A stretch of 39,548 bases of DNA from Catenulispora rubra (lineage in GTDB: Bacteria > Actinomycetota > Actinomycetes > Streptomycetales > Catenulisporaceae), in the NCBI RefSeq assembly GCF_015356825.1, contig NZ_JAACYW010000082.1, positions 1-39,548 of the forward strand. The letters are read 5' to 3'. Positions 8,144-16,282 of this stretch are shown piece by piece. Below the pieces are notes generated by a model that saw nothing but the letters and a program-made list of their open reading frames with translations, did not search any database and was not told where the DNA came from. Every line of letters begins with the position of its first letter. The stretch's first letter is position 1. A program made the position numbers and the translations under genes.

Positions 8144-8164
8144 GGGCGTTCCGCCGAAAACGGC

Positions 8165-10744
8165 TCACGCCGCCGGGAGCGCGGCCACCCCGACTTCGGC
8201 CGCGGAGGCGTAGCCGTTCGCTGCCGCCGTCGCCGTCAGTCGTACGTAACGCGCCGAAACCGGTGCGAACTGAACGGATTTCAGCGTCGCGTCCTGCGGC
8301 CAGGTCCCGGGTGCCGCCGCACTCGTGAAGGTCACCCCGTCGCTGCTGACCTCGACGGTGTAGCCGGTGATCGTGCCGGTGATGTCGCCGTCCAGGCGCG
8401 GCTGGTAGGTCAGTCCGGTGACGGTCTGCGCCGATCCCAGGTCGATCGTCAGGGAGATCGGCAGCGGGTCGTGGACCGGGCTGAACTGCGAGTGCCACAG
8501 GGTCGTGACCTGGCCGTCCACCGCGTTGCTCGCCGGGTAGCCGTTGTTGGCGCTGCTGGCCGTCGCCGACAGGGTGGAGCTCGGCACGAAGGCCGGCCAA
8601 GGCCCGCCCGGCTGCGTCGCGACCGGCGCGCCGCAGGCGATCTGCAGACCGCCCCAGTCCGCGCGGTCGTTGTAGGTGCCGTCGCCGCCGTCGCCGACGA
8701 CCAGGCTGATGACCTTCGCCGAACCCAGGTTCACGGACATGGCCTGGGGCGCGGCCCGGGTCACCAGACCGCTGTCGTAGAGCTTCACGCCGTCGCCGTA
8801 GACCTGGAAGCTGACGGTTCCGCCGGTGGGGTCGAAGTTGGCCGAGTCGTCGATGCCGACGGTGGCGCTGAGCGTGCTGCAGTTGCCGCCGACGTAGTAG
8901 TCGATCGTCGACACGGACGCGGTGCCGACGCCGGTCGGGTACGTGACGCCGTGCATCGTCAGCGGACCGCCTCCGGCGTCCTCCAGATCGACGCGCGGGA
9001 CGAGATATCCGCTCGCCGCGTCGAGCCAGGGGTGGTGGCTCAGCGGGCCGGTGCCGGAAGGCGGCGCTGCGGGGACCTGAACCTGCGTCGACTCCGCGGT
9101 ACTGAGCGTCTGCAAGGACCTCCGCGCGCCGTAGTTCGAGCTCTGCCAGCCGTAGTTCGCGGTCAACGACAACTGGTCCGGACTTGGCAGAGCCCCCGGC
9201 GCTGCGGTCACCTGCCAGCTCGCCGCCATCGACTGCCCGCTCTTGAGCCGGCTTGCCGTCACCGAGCCGGTCGGCGTGGCCGTCCAGCCCGCCGGGACGG
9301 CGAGCGTGAGCGTCACGTCCTGGATCGGGAGCCGGCCGTTGTCGGTGAAGGTGGCCGAGACCGGGAAGGAGGCGCCGGGCGCGACCAGGGGAAGCGCGGC
9401 CTGCGCGGTCGGGGTCAGGGTCGCCGGGGACAGCACGGTCGAGGGGGCCGTGGTGGCCGGGTCGCCGTGCCGGGAGACCCGCAGCAGTATGACGCCGTGC
9501 GGGGCGACGGTCGCGGCGATCGTGCCGGCCGACTCGGTCGTCGTGTGCTGCCACAGATCGCGCAGGGCGTAGGCGCCGGACTTCGGCAGGCCGATCTGCG
9601 CGGCGGTCGCGGAGATGGTCTGCGGGGTCGTGCCGCGGTTGAGCAGTGCGACCGCGACGTCGCCGCCGGCCAGCGGCTTGGTCCAGACCTGCGTGTTGGC
9701 GGGGTTCGTAGCGCCGCTCAGCACGGTGCCCTGGATGCCCAGCGGGTCCTGGTCCACGGCCAGCACCTCGCCGTTGGTGAGCATCGCGACCGCGTTGTCC
9801 GAGAGCTTGGTGATGTCGCTGCCGATGATCAGCGGGGCCGCGACGATCGACCACATCGAGAACTGCGACTGCGCCTCGGCGTCGGTCATGCCGAGCTCCG
9901 GGCCCAGGTAGTCCGGGTCGTTCCAGTGACCGGGGCCGGCGGCCTCCGGGTGCGCGGCGTCCGCGTCCAGGTTGCGGAGCACGTCGGAGTACTGGACGTT
10001 GTTCGGGAAGCCGATGTCGGTGTCGGTGCGCCAGGAGTTGCCCGTGCTGGGGCCGAACTTGTAGGAGTCGAAGGCAGTGCGGCCGGGGGCGGCGCCGGTC
10101 TCGGGGATGAACGGGTTGCAGATGTTGAACAGCATCGGACGGTGGCTGCTGTTGTTCAGCAGCGCGTCGCGGAACTGGCCGTAGACCGTGGCGGGGTCCA
10201 GGCCCATCTGCTCGCTGCCGCAGAAGTCGACCTTCACCGCGTCGTAGTCCCAGGCCGCGAACTGGTTCACGTCCTGCTGGTAGCGGCCGTAGCTGCCTTG
10301 GTTGGCGCCGCCGCAGCCGTTGAGGCCGGAGTCGGTGTAGATGCCGGCTTTCAGGCCGCGGGAGTGGATGTAGTCGGCGACCGCCTGCATGCCGTCAGGC
10401 CACTGACTCGCGCTGACGGTGATGTTGCCGGAGGCGTCGCGGGTGCCGTTCCACCAGCCGCCGTCGATCCAGACGTAGTTGTAGCCCGCGGCGGCGAGGC
10501 CCTTGTTGACCAGGGCGTCGGCCTCGGCTTTGATCGTCTGCTCGGTGAAGGTCGAGCCCAGGCCGTAGTAGGTGTTCCAGCCCTGATACGGGGTGCGGGC
10601 CAGGTTGTTGATCGGGACCGCGGTTCGGGACGGCGGTCGCGCGGCGGTCGTGGTCGCGGCCGCCCAGGCCGTCGCCGTCGTGGCCATCGTGGCCATCAGG
10701 GCCGCCGATGCGGCCAAGGCGATGAATTTCGGTATCAGTCTCAT
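8165..10744 (-). CDS. Secreted GH27 glycosidase with NPCBM and F5/8-type domains
   Basis: 859 aa from the ATG at 10744, which overlaps the permease stop as ATGA; the frame is open far upstream, but that part is the permease's shadow. Signal peptide about 1-28. GH27 barrel about 45-345: nucleophile Asp173 in KVDFC and acid/base Asp243 in WRTDTDIG (equivalent to Asp170 and Asp231 of human alpha-galactosidase A). A C-terminal beta domain follows to about 425, then a NEW3-like domain (about 445-540), NPCBM (about 565-705) and a discoidin-like domain (about 725-857). It probably removes terminal alpha-galactosyl or related residues outside the cell. Sugar-binding positions differ from the classic enzymes: IDDCW is IDGGW (Gly95), and the CEW motif is CNP, so beta-L-arabinopyranose or another sugar is possible. 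Confidence 0.92.
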   Translation of the reverse strand: MRLIPKFIALAASAALMATMATTATAWAAATTTAARPPSRTAVPINNLARTPYQGWNTYYGLGSTFTEQTIKAEADALVNKGLAAAGYNYVWIDGGWWNGTRDASGNITVSASQWPDGMQAVADYIHSRGLKAGIYTDSGLNGCGGANQGSYGRYQQDVNQFAAWDYDAVKVDFCGSEQMGLDPATVYGQFRDALLNNSSHRPMLFNICNPFIPETGAAPGRTAFDSYKFGPSTGNSWRTDTDIGFPNNVQYSDVLRNLDADAAHPEAAGPGHWNDPDYLGPELGMTDAEAQSQFSMWSIVAAPLIIGSDITKLSDNAVAMLTNGEVLAVDQDPLGIQGTVLSGATNPANTQVWTKPLAGGDVAVALLNRGTTPQTISATAAQIGLPKSGAYALRDLWQHTTTESAGTIAATVAPHGVILLRVSRHGDPATTAPSTVLSPATLTPTAQAALPLVAPGASFPVSATFTDNGRLPIQDVTLTLAVPAGWTATPTGSVTASRLKSGQSMAASWQVTAAPGALPSPDQLSLTANYGWQSSNYGARRSLQTLSTAESTQVQVPAAPPSGTGPLSHHPWLDAASGYLVPRVDLEDAGGGPLTMHGVTYPTGVGTASVSTIDYYVGGNCSTLSATVGIDDSANFDPTGGTVSFQVYGDGVKLYDSGLVTRAAPQAMSVNLGSAKVISLVVGDGGDGTYNDRADWGGLQIACGAPVATQPGGPWPAFVPSSTLSATASSANNGYPASNAVDGQVTTLWHSQFSPVHDPLPISLTIDLGSAQTVTGLTYQPRLDGDITGTITGYTVEVSSDGVTFTSAAAPGTWPQDATLKSVQFAPVSARYVRLTATAAANGYASAAEVGVAALPAA

Positions 10745-11787
10745 GCTGGCAACCCCACAGCCCGTTCGCGAGAGCGCCGTTGCTGGAGCACGACGGCGAC
10801 GACCAACAGTGCGCCTTGGGCGATGTTCTGCCAGAAGGCGTTGATGCCCTGGACGGTCAGACCGTTCTGCAGGGCCCCGAGCAGGGCGACGGCCAGCAGC
10901 GTGCCGCCGACGCCGCCCTTGCCGCCCTTCAGTGCGCAGCCGCCGAGCGCGGCGGCGGTGATGGACTGCAACTCCAGTCCTTCGCTGCCGGAGACCGGCT
11001 GCCCGGAGCCGGTGCGCGCGGTCAGCAGGATCCCGGCGACGGCGGCCACGACGCCGGAGAGCGCGTAGACGGCCAGGATGTACTTGTTGAGGTTGATGCC
11101 GGCCAGGCGGGCGGCGGTGTCGTTGCCGCCGATGGCGTAGACGTTGCGTCCGATGTCGGTGTACTTCAGCAGGACGTGGACCGCGGCGGCGACCACGAGC
11201 AGCAGCCACACCATGACGGGCACGCCGGCGATCTTGCCGCGGCCGAGGAAGACGAAGATGCTGTCGTTGAGCACGTAGCCCTGCGCGCGTCCGTTGGAGA
11301 CGAGCTGCGCCACGCCCTTGTACGCGGCCAGGCCCGCCAGGGTGGCGATGACGGCGTTGACCCGGCCGTAGACGATGATCGCGCCGTTGACGACGCCGAT
11401 CACCGCCCCGATCCCGATGGCCGCGCCGATGCCGGCGAAGGCATTGGAGCTGGCGCTGGTGAACACCATGGCGCTGGTCACCGACGCCAGGCCCGCCTGC
11501 GAGCCGACCGAGATGTCCAGCGCGCCGAGGATGATGACCACGGTCTGCACCACGGCCAGGAGCCCGGAGATGGTCACCGCCTCGGCGATGACCTGGATGT
11601 TCTGCCAGCTCAGGTAGTTGGAGTTGAGCGAGCCGAACAGGATCAGCACGAACGCCAGCGCGGCGATCAGGCCCAGGCTCTGCGCACCGGCGCGGGTGAC
11701 GGCGGCGCGGAGGCGGCTCGCGGGAGTCGCGACGGCGGGAGGCTCCTCGGCCCGCTGGCCGAGTGTCGAGGGGGAGGTGGTGGTCAT
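10741..11787 (-). CDS. Sugar ABC transporter permease (RbsC/AraH type)
   Basis: 348 aa, integral membrane, BPD_transp_2 family with about 8-10 hydrophobic helices. Family motifs: GALDISVGSQAGLASV after the third helix, GRVNAVIATLAGLAAYKGVAQLVSNG, the coupling-type segment YAIGGNDTAARLAGINLNKYILAVYALSG, and GGCALKGGKGGVGGTLLAVALLGALQNGL. It forms the channel with the upstream ATPase and the AraF-like binding protein. It starts at 11787, overlapping the ATPase stop as ATGA, and ends at 10741 with a second ATGA overlap into the GH27 gene, so all four genes are probably translated from one message. Confidence 0.94.
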   Translation of the reverse strand: MTTTSPSTLGQRAEEPPAVATPASRLRAAVTRAGAQSLGLIAALAFVLILFGSLNSNYLSWQNIQVIAEAVTISGLLAVVQTVVIILGALDISVGSQAGLASVTSAMVFTSASSNAFAGIGAAIGIGAVIGVVNGAIIVYGRVNAVIATLAGLAAYKGVAQLVSNGRAQGYVLNDSIFVFLGRGKIAGVPVMVWLLLVVAAAVHVLLKYTDIGRNVYAIGGNDTAARLAGINLNKYILAVYALSGVVAAVAGILLTARTGSGQPVSGSEGLELQSITAAALGGCALKGGKGGVGGTLLAVALLGALQNGLTVQGINAFWQNIAQGALLVVAVVLQQRRSRERAVGLPA

Positions 11788-13544
11788 CGGGGACTGCCTT
11801 CCGGGGCGGATCCGGCGGATTCGCGGATCGGCGCGGGGGTGGTGGCGGAATCGCTGGGACTGGCGGATGTATCGGAACTGCTGCGGCCAGCCGACGTGGA
11901 AGCTGCGGGAGCAGCGCCGGGCGGCAAGTTTCCAAGATCGGTCGGGCTGTCAGAGCTGTCCTGGCCGCCGAGATCATCAGCCATCGCCAGCGCGAGGATC
12001 TTCTCCTCCGAGGCCTCAGCCCGCCCCAGCTCCCCGGTGACCCGGCCGTTCTGCATCACCAGGATCCGGTCGGCGAGCCCCAGCACCTCGGGCAGCTCCG
12101 AGGAGATCACCAGCACCGCGGTGCCGGCGGTGGCGAGGTCGGCGATGATCTGGTAGATCTCCGCCTTCGCTCCCACGTCGACGCCGCGGGTCGGCTCGTC
12201 CAGGATCAGCAGCGCCGGTTTGCGCGCCAGCCAGCGGGCCAGGACCACCTTCTGCTGGTTGCCGCCCGACAGGGTCCTGACTTCGGCCTCGATGGAGGGC
12301 GCGCGGACCCGGAGGCGGTCGGCGTACTCCTGCGCCAGCGCCTTCTCCGCGCGGCGCTTGACGAAGCGCCAGCGACGCAGCCGGTGCAGGCTGACCAGGG
12401 TCGTGTTGTCCCGGATGGTGCGCTGCGCGAACAGGGCCTGAGCCTTGCGTTCCTCGGGCGCCAGGCCGATACCGGCGCGGATGGCGTCGCGGGGGCCGCG
12501 CAGGCGGATCGCTTTGCCGTCCATCAGGATCCGGCCGGAGCGGATCGGGACGTCGCCGGCCAGAGCCAGCGCGAGCTCCGAACGTCCGGCACCGATCAGC
12601 CCGGCCAGCGCGACGATTTCGCCGGCGTGTACCCGCAGGCTGATATCTCGGACGTCGTCCGTGGTCAGCTGCGAGACGTCCAGCACCACCCGGTCGGTCG
12701 CGGCATGCTCGCGCACGAACAGCTGCGACAGGTCGCGCCCGACCATGAGCCGCACCAGCGCGGTCTCGTCGACGTCCGCCGCCGGCGCGGCGCCGGCCAG
12801 CTCGCCGTCGCGCAGTACCACGACGCGATCGGCGAGCTGGAACACCTCCTTCATCCGGTGCGAGACGTAGATGACCGCGATGCCCTGGTCCCGCAGCCGC
12901 CGGATCAACGCGAACAGCGCGTCGACCTCGTGCTCGGACAACGACGACGTCGGCTCGTCGAACGCGATGGCGCGCGCCGGCGTGCTCCCGGTCAGGGCTC
13001 GCATGATCTCCACGAGCTGCCGCTGGGCCGGGGTGAGCTGCGAGCCGAGCAGATCCGGATCGAGAGCTTGCGCGAAGCCCAGGCGCTCCAGATCGGCGAG
13101 CACGCGCCGGCGCAGCCCCGCGCGGTCGAAACCGCGCGGGCCCCGGCGTGGCAGCGCTCCGGCGTAGACGTTCTCCGCGACGGAGACGTGCGGGATGATC
13201 TCCGGCTCCTGCGGGATGAGCCGCACGCCCGCACGGTGCGCGTCCTGCGGCGAGTGCAGGTCCAGGACCTGTCCGTCCAGGGACATCCGGCCCTGAGTCG
13301 GGCGCTGGTCGCCGGTGAGGATGCGCAGCAGCGTCGACTTGCCGGCGCCGTTCTCCCCCATCAGCGCGGTGACCTGGCCGGCCGGGAAGACGACGGTGAC
13401 GTCGTGCAGGGCCCGGACCGGGCCGAAGCGCTTGGAGATCGCCTCGGCCGCGAGCCCGGTCCCGGCACCGTCGATGCCGGCACCGTCGAAACTGGAACCG
13501 CCGATGCTGGAACCGTCAGGGCTGTCCACCGGCCTCAGCTGCAC
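11784..13544 (-). CDS. Double-domain sugar ABC transporter ATPase (RbsA/AraG type)
   Basis: 586 aa, about 80 longer than AraG/RbsA. Domain 1: Walker A GENGAGKS (63-70), signature region SQLTPAQRQ, Walker B AIAFDEPTSSLS. Domain 2: Walker A with Arg for Lys (GLIGAGRSEL), which is normal in this family, intact LSGGNQQK and Walker B LLILDEPTRGVDVG. The extra length is an N-terminal Gly/Asp/Ser pentapeptide repeat (residues about 10-30) and a Ser/Thr/Pro-rich tail of about 60 residues after the second domain. The start is GTG at 13544, overlapping the binding-protein stop; a GTG five codons later (13529) preceded by TGAGG is an alternative. Powers uptake with the neighbouring permease. Confidence 0.93.
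   Translation of the reverse strand: MQLRPVDSPDGSSIGGSSFDGAGIDGAGTGLAAEAISKRFGPVRALHDVTVVFPAGQVTALMGENGAGKSTLLRILTGDQRPTQGRMSLDGQVLDLHSPQDAHRAGVRLIPQEPEIIPHVSVAENVYAGALPRRGPRGFDRAGLRRRVLADLERLGFAQALDPDLLGSQLTPAQRQLVEIMRALTGSTPARAIAFDEPTSSLSEHEVDALFALIRRLRDQGIAVIYVSHRMKEVFQLADRVVVLRDGELAGAAPAADVDETALVRLMVGRDLSQLFVREHAATDRVVLDVSQLTTDDVRDISLRVHAGEIVALAGLIGAGRSELALALAGDVPIRSGRILMDGKAIRLRGPRDAIRAGIGLAPEERKAQALFAQRTIRDNTTLVSLHRLRRWRFVKRRAEKALAQEYADRLRVRAPSIEAEVRTLSGGNQQKVVLARWLARKPALLILDEPTRGVDVGAKAEIYQIIADLATAGTAVLVISSELPEVLGLADRILVMQNGRVTGELGRAEASEEKILALAMADDLGGQDSSDSPTDLGNLPPGAAPAASTSAGRSSSDTSASPSDSATTPAPIRESAGSAPEGSPR
13464..13523. repeat. Four-copy 15-bp minisatellite in the N-terminus of the ATPase gene
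   Basis: Four in-frame 15-bp units begin at 13464, 13479, 13494 and 13509 (consensus GG-C/A-ACCG-T/C-CGA...). On the minus strand they encode DGSSI, GGSSF, DGAGI and DGAGT ahead of the first ABC domain. Confidence 0.8.
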
Positions 13545-14578
13545 TTCACGCCGGCGGACTGCCAGGTCGTGGCGTCCACCATGGTCGTGGGAGCGTCAGC
13601 CTCCTGCGGGAAGGCCTTGCCGTTCTTGAGCTTGTCGTACATGGTCTGCACAGCCAGCGCCCCGATGTTCTTGCCGCTGATGTACAGCGCCGCCTTCATG
13701 CCGGTGGGCTGCGAGCTGCCCCAGTCCTTGCACGCCAGGTACGCGCCGAGGCCGACACCGATCACGTTGTCCGCCGACACGCCGGCGTTCTGCAGGGCCG
13801 TGACACCGCCCTGGACGTTCTCGTCGTTGCAGCCCCAGATCACCCAGTGCTTCACACCGGCGTTGGCAGTGATCGTCGCGGCGACCTTGTCCTGCGCGCC
13901 GGTCGGGGTGTTGTCGGTGGCGACGTCGATGTTCTGCACGCCGGCGCCCGCCCCTGCGGTGAAGCTGGCCTTGGCGGCCTTGACGCGGTCCGTGCAGACG
14001 GTCACGTCCTGCTTCCACGCCGAGATGGTGCGGGTGTCTGCCGCGCTCCAGCCCGCCTTGGCGAACAGGTCGGCGGCCTTCTTGCCGACGTCGGTGCCCA
14101 TCTGCGTGCCGCTGAAGCCGATCCGCGGCACCAGGTCCGCCGTCGGACACGACGCCGGGTTCGGGCCGGAGGTGCACACCTGGTCGTCGGAGGTCAGCAG
14201 CGGGATGCCGGCGTCCTTGGCCAGCTGCACGACCTGCGGGCCGACCGAGGGATCCGGCGGCACGATGATCAGGCCGCTGCTCTTCTGCGCGACGGCGGCC
14301 TGCACGTCGCTGACGGTCTGGTTGGCGTCGTCCCCGAGGTTCACCACCTTCAGGTCGACCCCGAGCGCGGCGGCCTTGGCCTTGGCGCCGTCCGCCTCGT
14401 CGATGAAGTACTGCTGGTCGCCCTGCTTCTGCAGGTACGTCAGGGTGATCTTGCCGGTGACCGGGGCGCCGGAGGAGGCCGCCGCCGTGGTGGACTTGCC
14501 GGTCGAGCAGGCGGTCGCACACAGCGCCACCGCCACGCCGAGCACTGCGGCCGAGCCGCGGACACGCGCGAGGTTCAT
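13535..14578 (-). CDS. AraF-like sugar-binding lipoprotein
   Basis: 347 aa. Signal peptide with lipobox ending at Cys24 (ALCATAC), then a Ser/Thr spacer and a type I periplasmic-binding fold. It resembles E. coli AraF along its length: TYLQKQGDQQYFIDEADGAK, GLIIVPPDPSVGPQVVQLAK, the VPRIGFSGTQMG segment and especially VKHWVIWGCNDENVQGGV and DNVIGVGLGAY (AraF: VKHWLIVGMNDSTVLGGV and DIIGIGINGV). AraF-type proteins bind L-arabinose and, in some cases, D-galactose; the galactonate genes across the promoter favour galactose, but that is inference. Four extra Cys in the mature part may form disulfides. Shine-Dalgarno GGAG lies 7 nt before the ATG. First gene of the transporter-glycosidase operon. 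Confidence 0.93.
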   Translation of the reverse strand: MNLARVRGSAAVLGVAVALCATACSTGKSTTAAASSGAPVTGKITLTYLQKQGDQQYFIDEADGAKAKAAALGVDLKVVNLGDDANQTVSDVQAAVAQKSSGLIIVPPDPSVGPQVVQLAKDAGIPLLTSDDQVCTSGPNPASCPTADLVPRIGFSGTQMGTDVGKKAADLFAKAGWSAADTRTISAWKQDVTVCTDRVKAAKASFTAGAGAGVQNIDVATDNTPTGAQDKVAATITANAGVKHWVIWGCNDENVQGGVTALQNAGVSADNVIGVGLGAYLACKDWGSSQPTGMKAALYISGKNIGALAVQTMYDKLKNGKAFPQEADAPTTMVDATTWQSAGVKCS

Positions 14579-14612
14579 GTTCTCACTCCGATGAGGCGAG
14601 GAGATGCCTGAT

Positions 14613-14630
14613 GAGCGGAGTGCTCCGCTC
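14613..14630. promoter_or_regulatory. 18-bp perfect palindrome, candidate operator of the sugar transporter operon
   Basis: GAGCGGAG-TG-CTCCGCTC (8-2-8) lies just downstream of the -10 hexamer of the transporter promoter, at or next to the predicted transcription start, an ideal repressor position. A partly overlapping CGCTC-GTG-GAGCG follows, so an RNA hairpin is an alternative reading. The FadR-type regulator encoded at 15551 is one candidate ligand-responsive protein. Confidence 0.5.
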
Positions 14631-14638
14631 GTGGAGCG

Positions 14639-14667
14639 AATGTAGGAGCCGCGTCGGCGTGCGTCAA
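14639..14667 (-). promoter_or_regulatory. Sigma-70-type promoter of the transporter operon
   Basis: On the minus strand TTGACG (14667-14662) is separated by exactly 17 nt from TACATT (14644-14639). Predicted start is near 14632, giving a leader of about 54 nt before the binding-protein ATG at 14578. Confidence 0.62.
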
Positions 14668-14676
14668 GATTATTGC

Positions 14677-14688
14677 ATAATTAATTAT
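14677..14688. promoter_or_regulatory. AT-rich palindrome upstream of the catabolic operon
   Basis: ATAATTAATTAT is a perfect 12-bp palindrome inside an AT-rich patch (14668-14696), striking in this GC-rich DNA. It lies between the divergent promoters, 18 bp before the SDR GTG start, where a GntR-family operator or the -10 region of the catabolic operon would be expected. Confidence 0.42.
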
Positions 14689-14706
14689 CTTAGATAGGGT
14701 GGCCCC

Positions 14707-15492
14707 GTGAACGAACAGACCTGTCGCCGCTTCACCGACCGGGTCGCCGTGGTGACCGGTGCGGCCGGCGGCATCGGCGCGGCCACCGCGAAACGCCTGG
14801 CCGCCGAGGGTGCGGCGGTGATCGCCGTCGACGTCGCCGACGACGCGGGCCGCGCGGTGGCGCAGGAAATCAACACGGCGCCAGAGATCGTCGAGGCCGG
14901 CGGCCGGGCCGAGTACTGGTCCGGGGACGTCGCGAGCGCCGCCATGTGGGACGCGTTGGCAGAACATGTACACGCCCGTTACAAGCGGCTCGACGTGCTG
15001 CACAGCAACGCCTACCGGGTGATCGTCAAGCCGGCGCACGAGCTGAGCGAGGCCGAGTGGGACGGACAACTCGGCGTGAATCTGAAGGCCGCCTGGCTCG
15101 GAGTGCGAGCCTTCGCCGCGATACTCGGGGAGAATCAGGGCTCGATCGTGCTCACCTCCTCGGTGCACGCGCTGATCGGCCTGCCCGGCCATCCGGCCTA
15201 CGCCGCGACCAAGGGAGCGCTGTGCGCACTGGGCCGCCAGCTGGCCGTCGAATACGGCCCGCGGATCCGGGTCAACACGGTCCTGCCGGGCCCGATCATG
15301 ACCGCGGCGTGGGACCGCGTCGACGCCGAGGGCCGCGCCGCCAGCGTCGCGGAGACCGTCGCCGGACGCTTCGGGCGCCCCGAGGAGGTGGCCGCGGCGG
15401 TGGCGTTCCTGGCCTCGGCCGACGCCTCCTTCGTGACCGGCGCGAACCTGGTCGTGGACGGTGGCTGGTCCGTCGTCAAAGCTTCGTCATAA
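14707..15492 (+). CDS. SDR-family sugar dehydrogenase (putative galactose/aldose 1-dehydrogenase)
   Basis: 261 aa, classical short-chain dehydrogenase: cofactor motif TGAAGGIGAA (17-26), catalytic Ser151/Ser152, Tyr165 and Lys169 (YAATK), and the C-terminal FVTGANLVVDGGW. The usual NNAG motif is replaced by SNAY (100-103). It begins with GTG preceded by AGGGTGG. As first gene of an operon with galactonate dehydratase, aldolase and kinase it most plausibly oxidises the imported aldose at C1, with NAD(P)+, to the lactone; the family alone does not fix the substrate. No lactonase gene follows, so lactone opening is either spontaneous or encoded elsewhere. Confidence 0.88.
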   Translation: MNEQTCRRFTDRVAVVTGAAGGIGAATAKRLAAEGAAVIAVDVADDAGRAVAQEINTAPEIVEAGGRAEYWSGDVASAAMWDALAEHVHARYKRLDVLHSNAYRVIVKPAHELSEAEWDGQLGVNLKAAWLGVRAFAAILGENQGSIVLTSSVHALIGLPGHPAYAATKGALCALGRQLAVEYGPRIRVNTVLPGPIMTAAWDRVDAEGRAASVAETVAGRFGRPEEVAAAVAFLASADASFVTGANLVVDGGWSVVKASS

Positions 15493-15550
15493 GGCTCGTC
15501 ATGACAGCCACCGGCGAAGTGAGTGCCGGGCAGCGGAAGGGTTTCCCAGT

Positions 15551-16282
15551 ATGAGTGTCCACGTACGCGGCCTGCACGGTCAGGCCGTCGACGTGATCGG
15601 CGAGCGGATCGTGCGCGGCGACACCGCCCCCGGCGACCTGCTGTACCCCGACCAGATCGAAGCAGAGCTCGGAGTCAGCAAGACAGTGGTGCGCGAAGCG
15701 CTGCGCGTCCTGGCCTCCAAAGGACTCATCGACTCGCGACAGAAGCGCGGCACCTTCGTCCGGCCGCGCGCCGACTGGAACCTGCTGGACGCCGACGTGC
15801 TGCGCTGGCGCGGCCAGGGCGTGCCGGACGAGGGCTTCCTGGACGATCTGGCCGAGGTCCGCGCGATCGTCGAACCGGCCGGCGCGCGCCTGGCGGCCCG
15901 GCGGCGCACCGAGGAGGACCTGGCCGCGCTGGTCGAGGCGATCGAGCTGATGGAGGCCGCCGACGGCGACGTCCCGGCGACCGTCGAGGCCGACCTGGCC
16001 TTTCATCGAGCCCTGCTGGCCGCCGCGCACAACGAGCTGCTCACCGGGATGGAAGTGGTCATCGAAGCCGGCCTGCGGGTGCGCGACAGCTTCGTGCACG
16101 GCGCGGACCACGGGGCCGACCACGGCGCCGACGACGCCGTCCCGGCGCACCGCGCGGTGGTCGACGCGATCGCCGCGCGGGACCCCGAGGCGGCGGCGCG
16201 CGCCGTCGAGGACCTGCTCGCCAAGGCCGTCGCCGACCTGCGGCAGCTGATCGGCTCACCGGACCGGGAAGAGACCGCATGA
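15551..16282 (+). CDS. FadR-subfamily GntR regulator (DgoR-like)
   Basis: 243 aa from ATG 15551, preceded by GGAAGGG; open frame further upstream is not used. N-terminal winged helix about 12-72 (ELGVSKTVVREALRVLASKGLI, then RQKRGTFV). The linker has LLDADVLRW, like sugar-acid regulators of the DgoR/LgoR kind. C-terminal all-helical FCD domain about 95-235 with the metal/ligand motif DLAFHRALLAAAHNELL. A GADH tripling (GADHGADHGADD, near 16098-16137) is inserted in the FCD domain. E. coli DgoR is in the same subfamily and senses galactonate, so it probably represses this locus until the sugar acid appears. Overlaps dgoD by ATGA. Confidence 0.9.
   Translation: MSVHVRGLHGQAVDVIGERIVRGDTAPGDLLYPDQIEAELGVSKTVVREALRVLASKGLIDSRQKRGTFVRPRADWNLLDADVLRWRGQGVPDEGFLDDLAEVRAIVEPAGARLAARRRTEEDLAALVEAIELMEAADGDVPATVEADLAFHRALLAAAHNELLTGMEVVIEAGLRVRDSFVHGADHGADHGADDAVPAHRAVVDAIAARDPEAAARAVEDLLAKAVADLRQLIGSPDREETA

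Noticed and set aside
8108..11068. 986-codon plus-strand open frame opposite the GH27 and permease genes
   Set aside because: Arg/Val/Gly-rich with no domains; the minus-strand reading gives complete GH27 and permease proteins. It is a GC-skew shadow.
10745..11977. N-terminal extension of the GH27 frame
   Set aside because: Overlaps the permease in another frame and lacks conservation; ATG 10744 with a signal peptide and ATGA overlap is the clear start.
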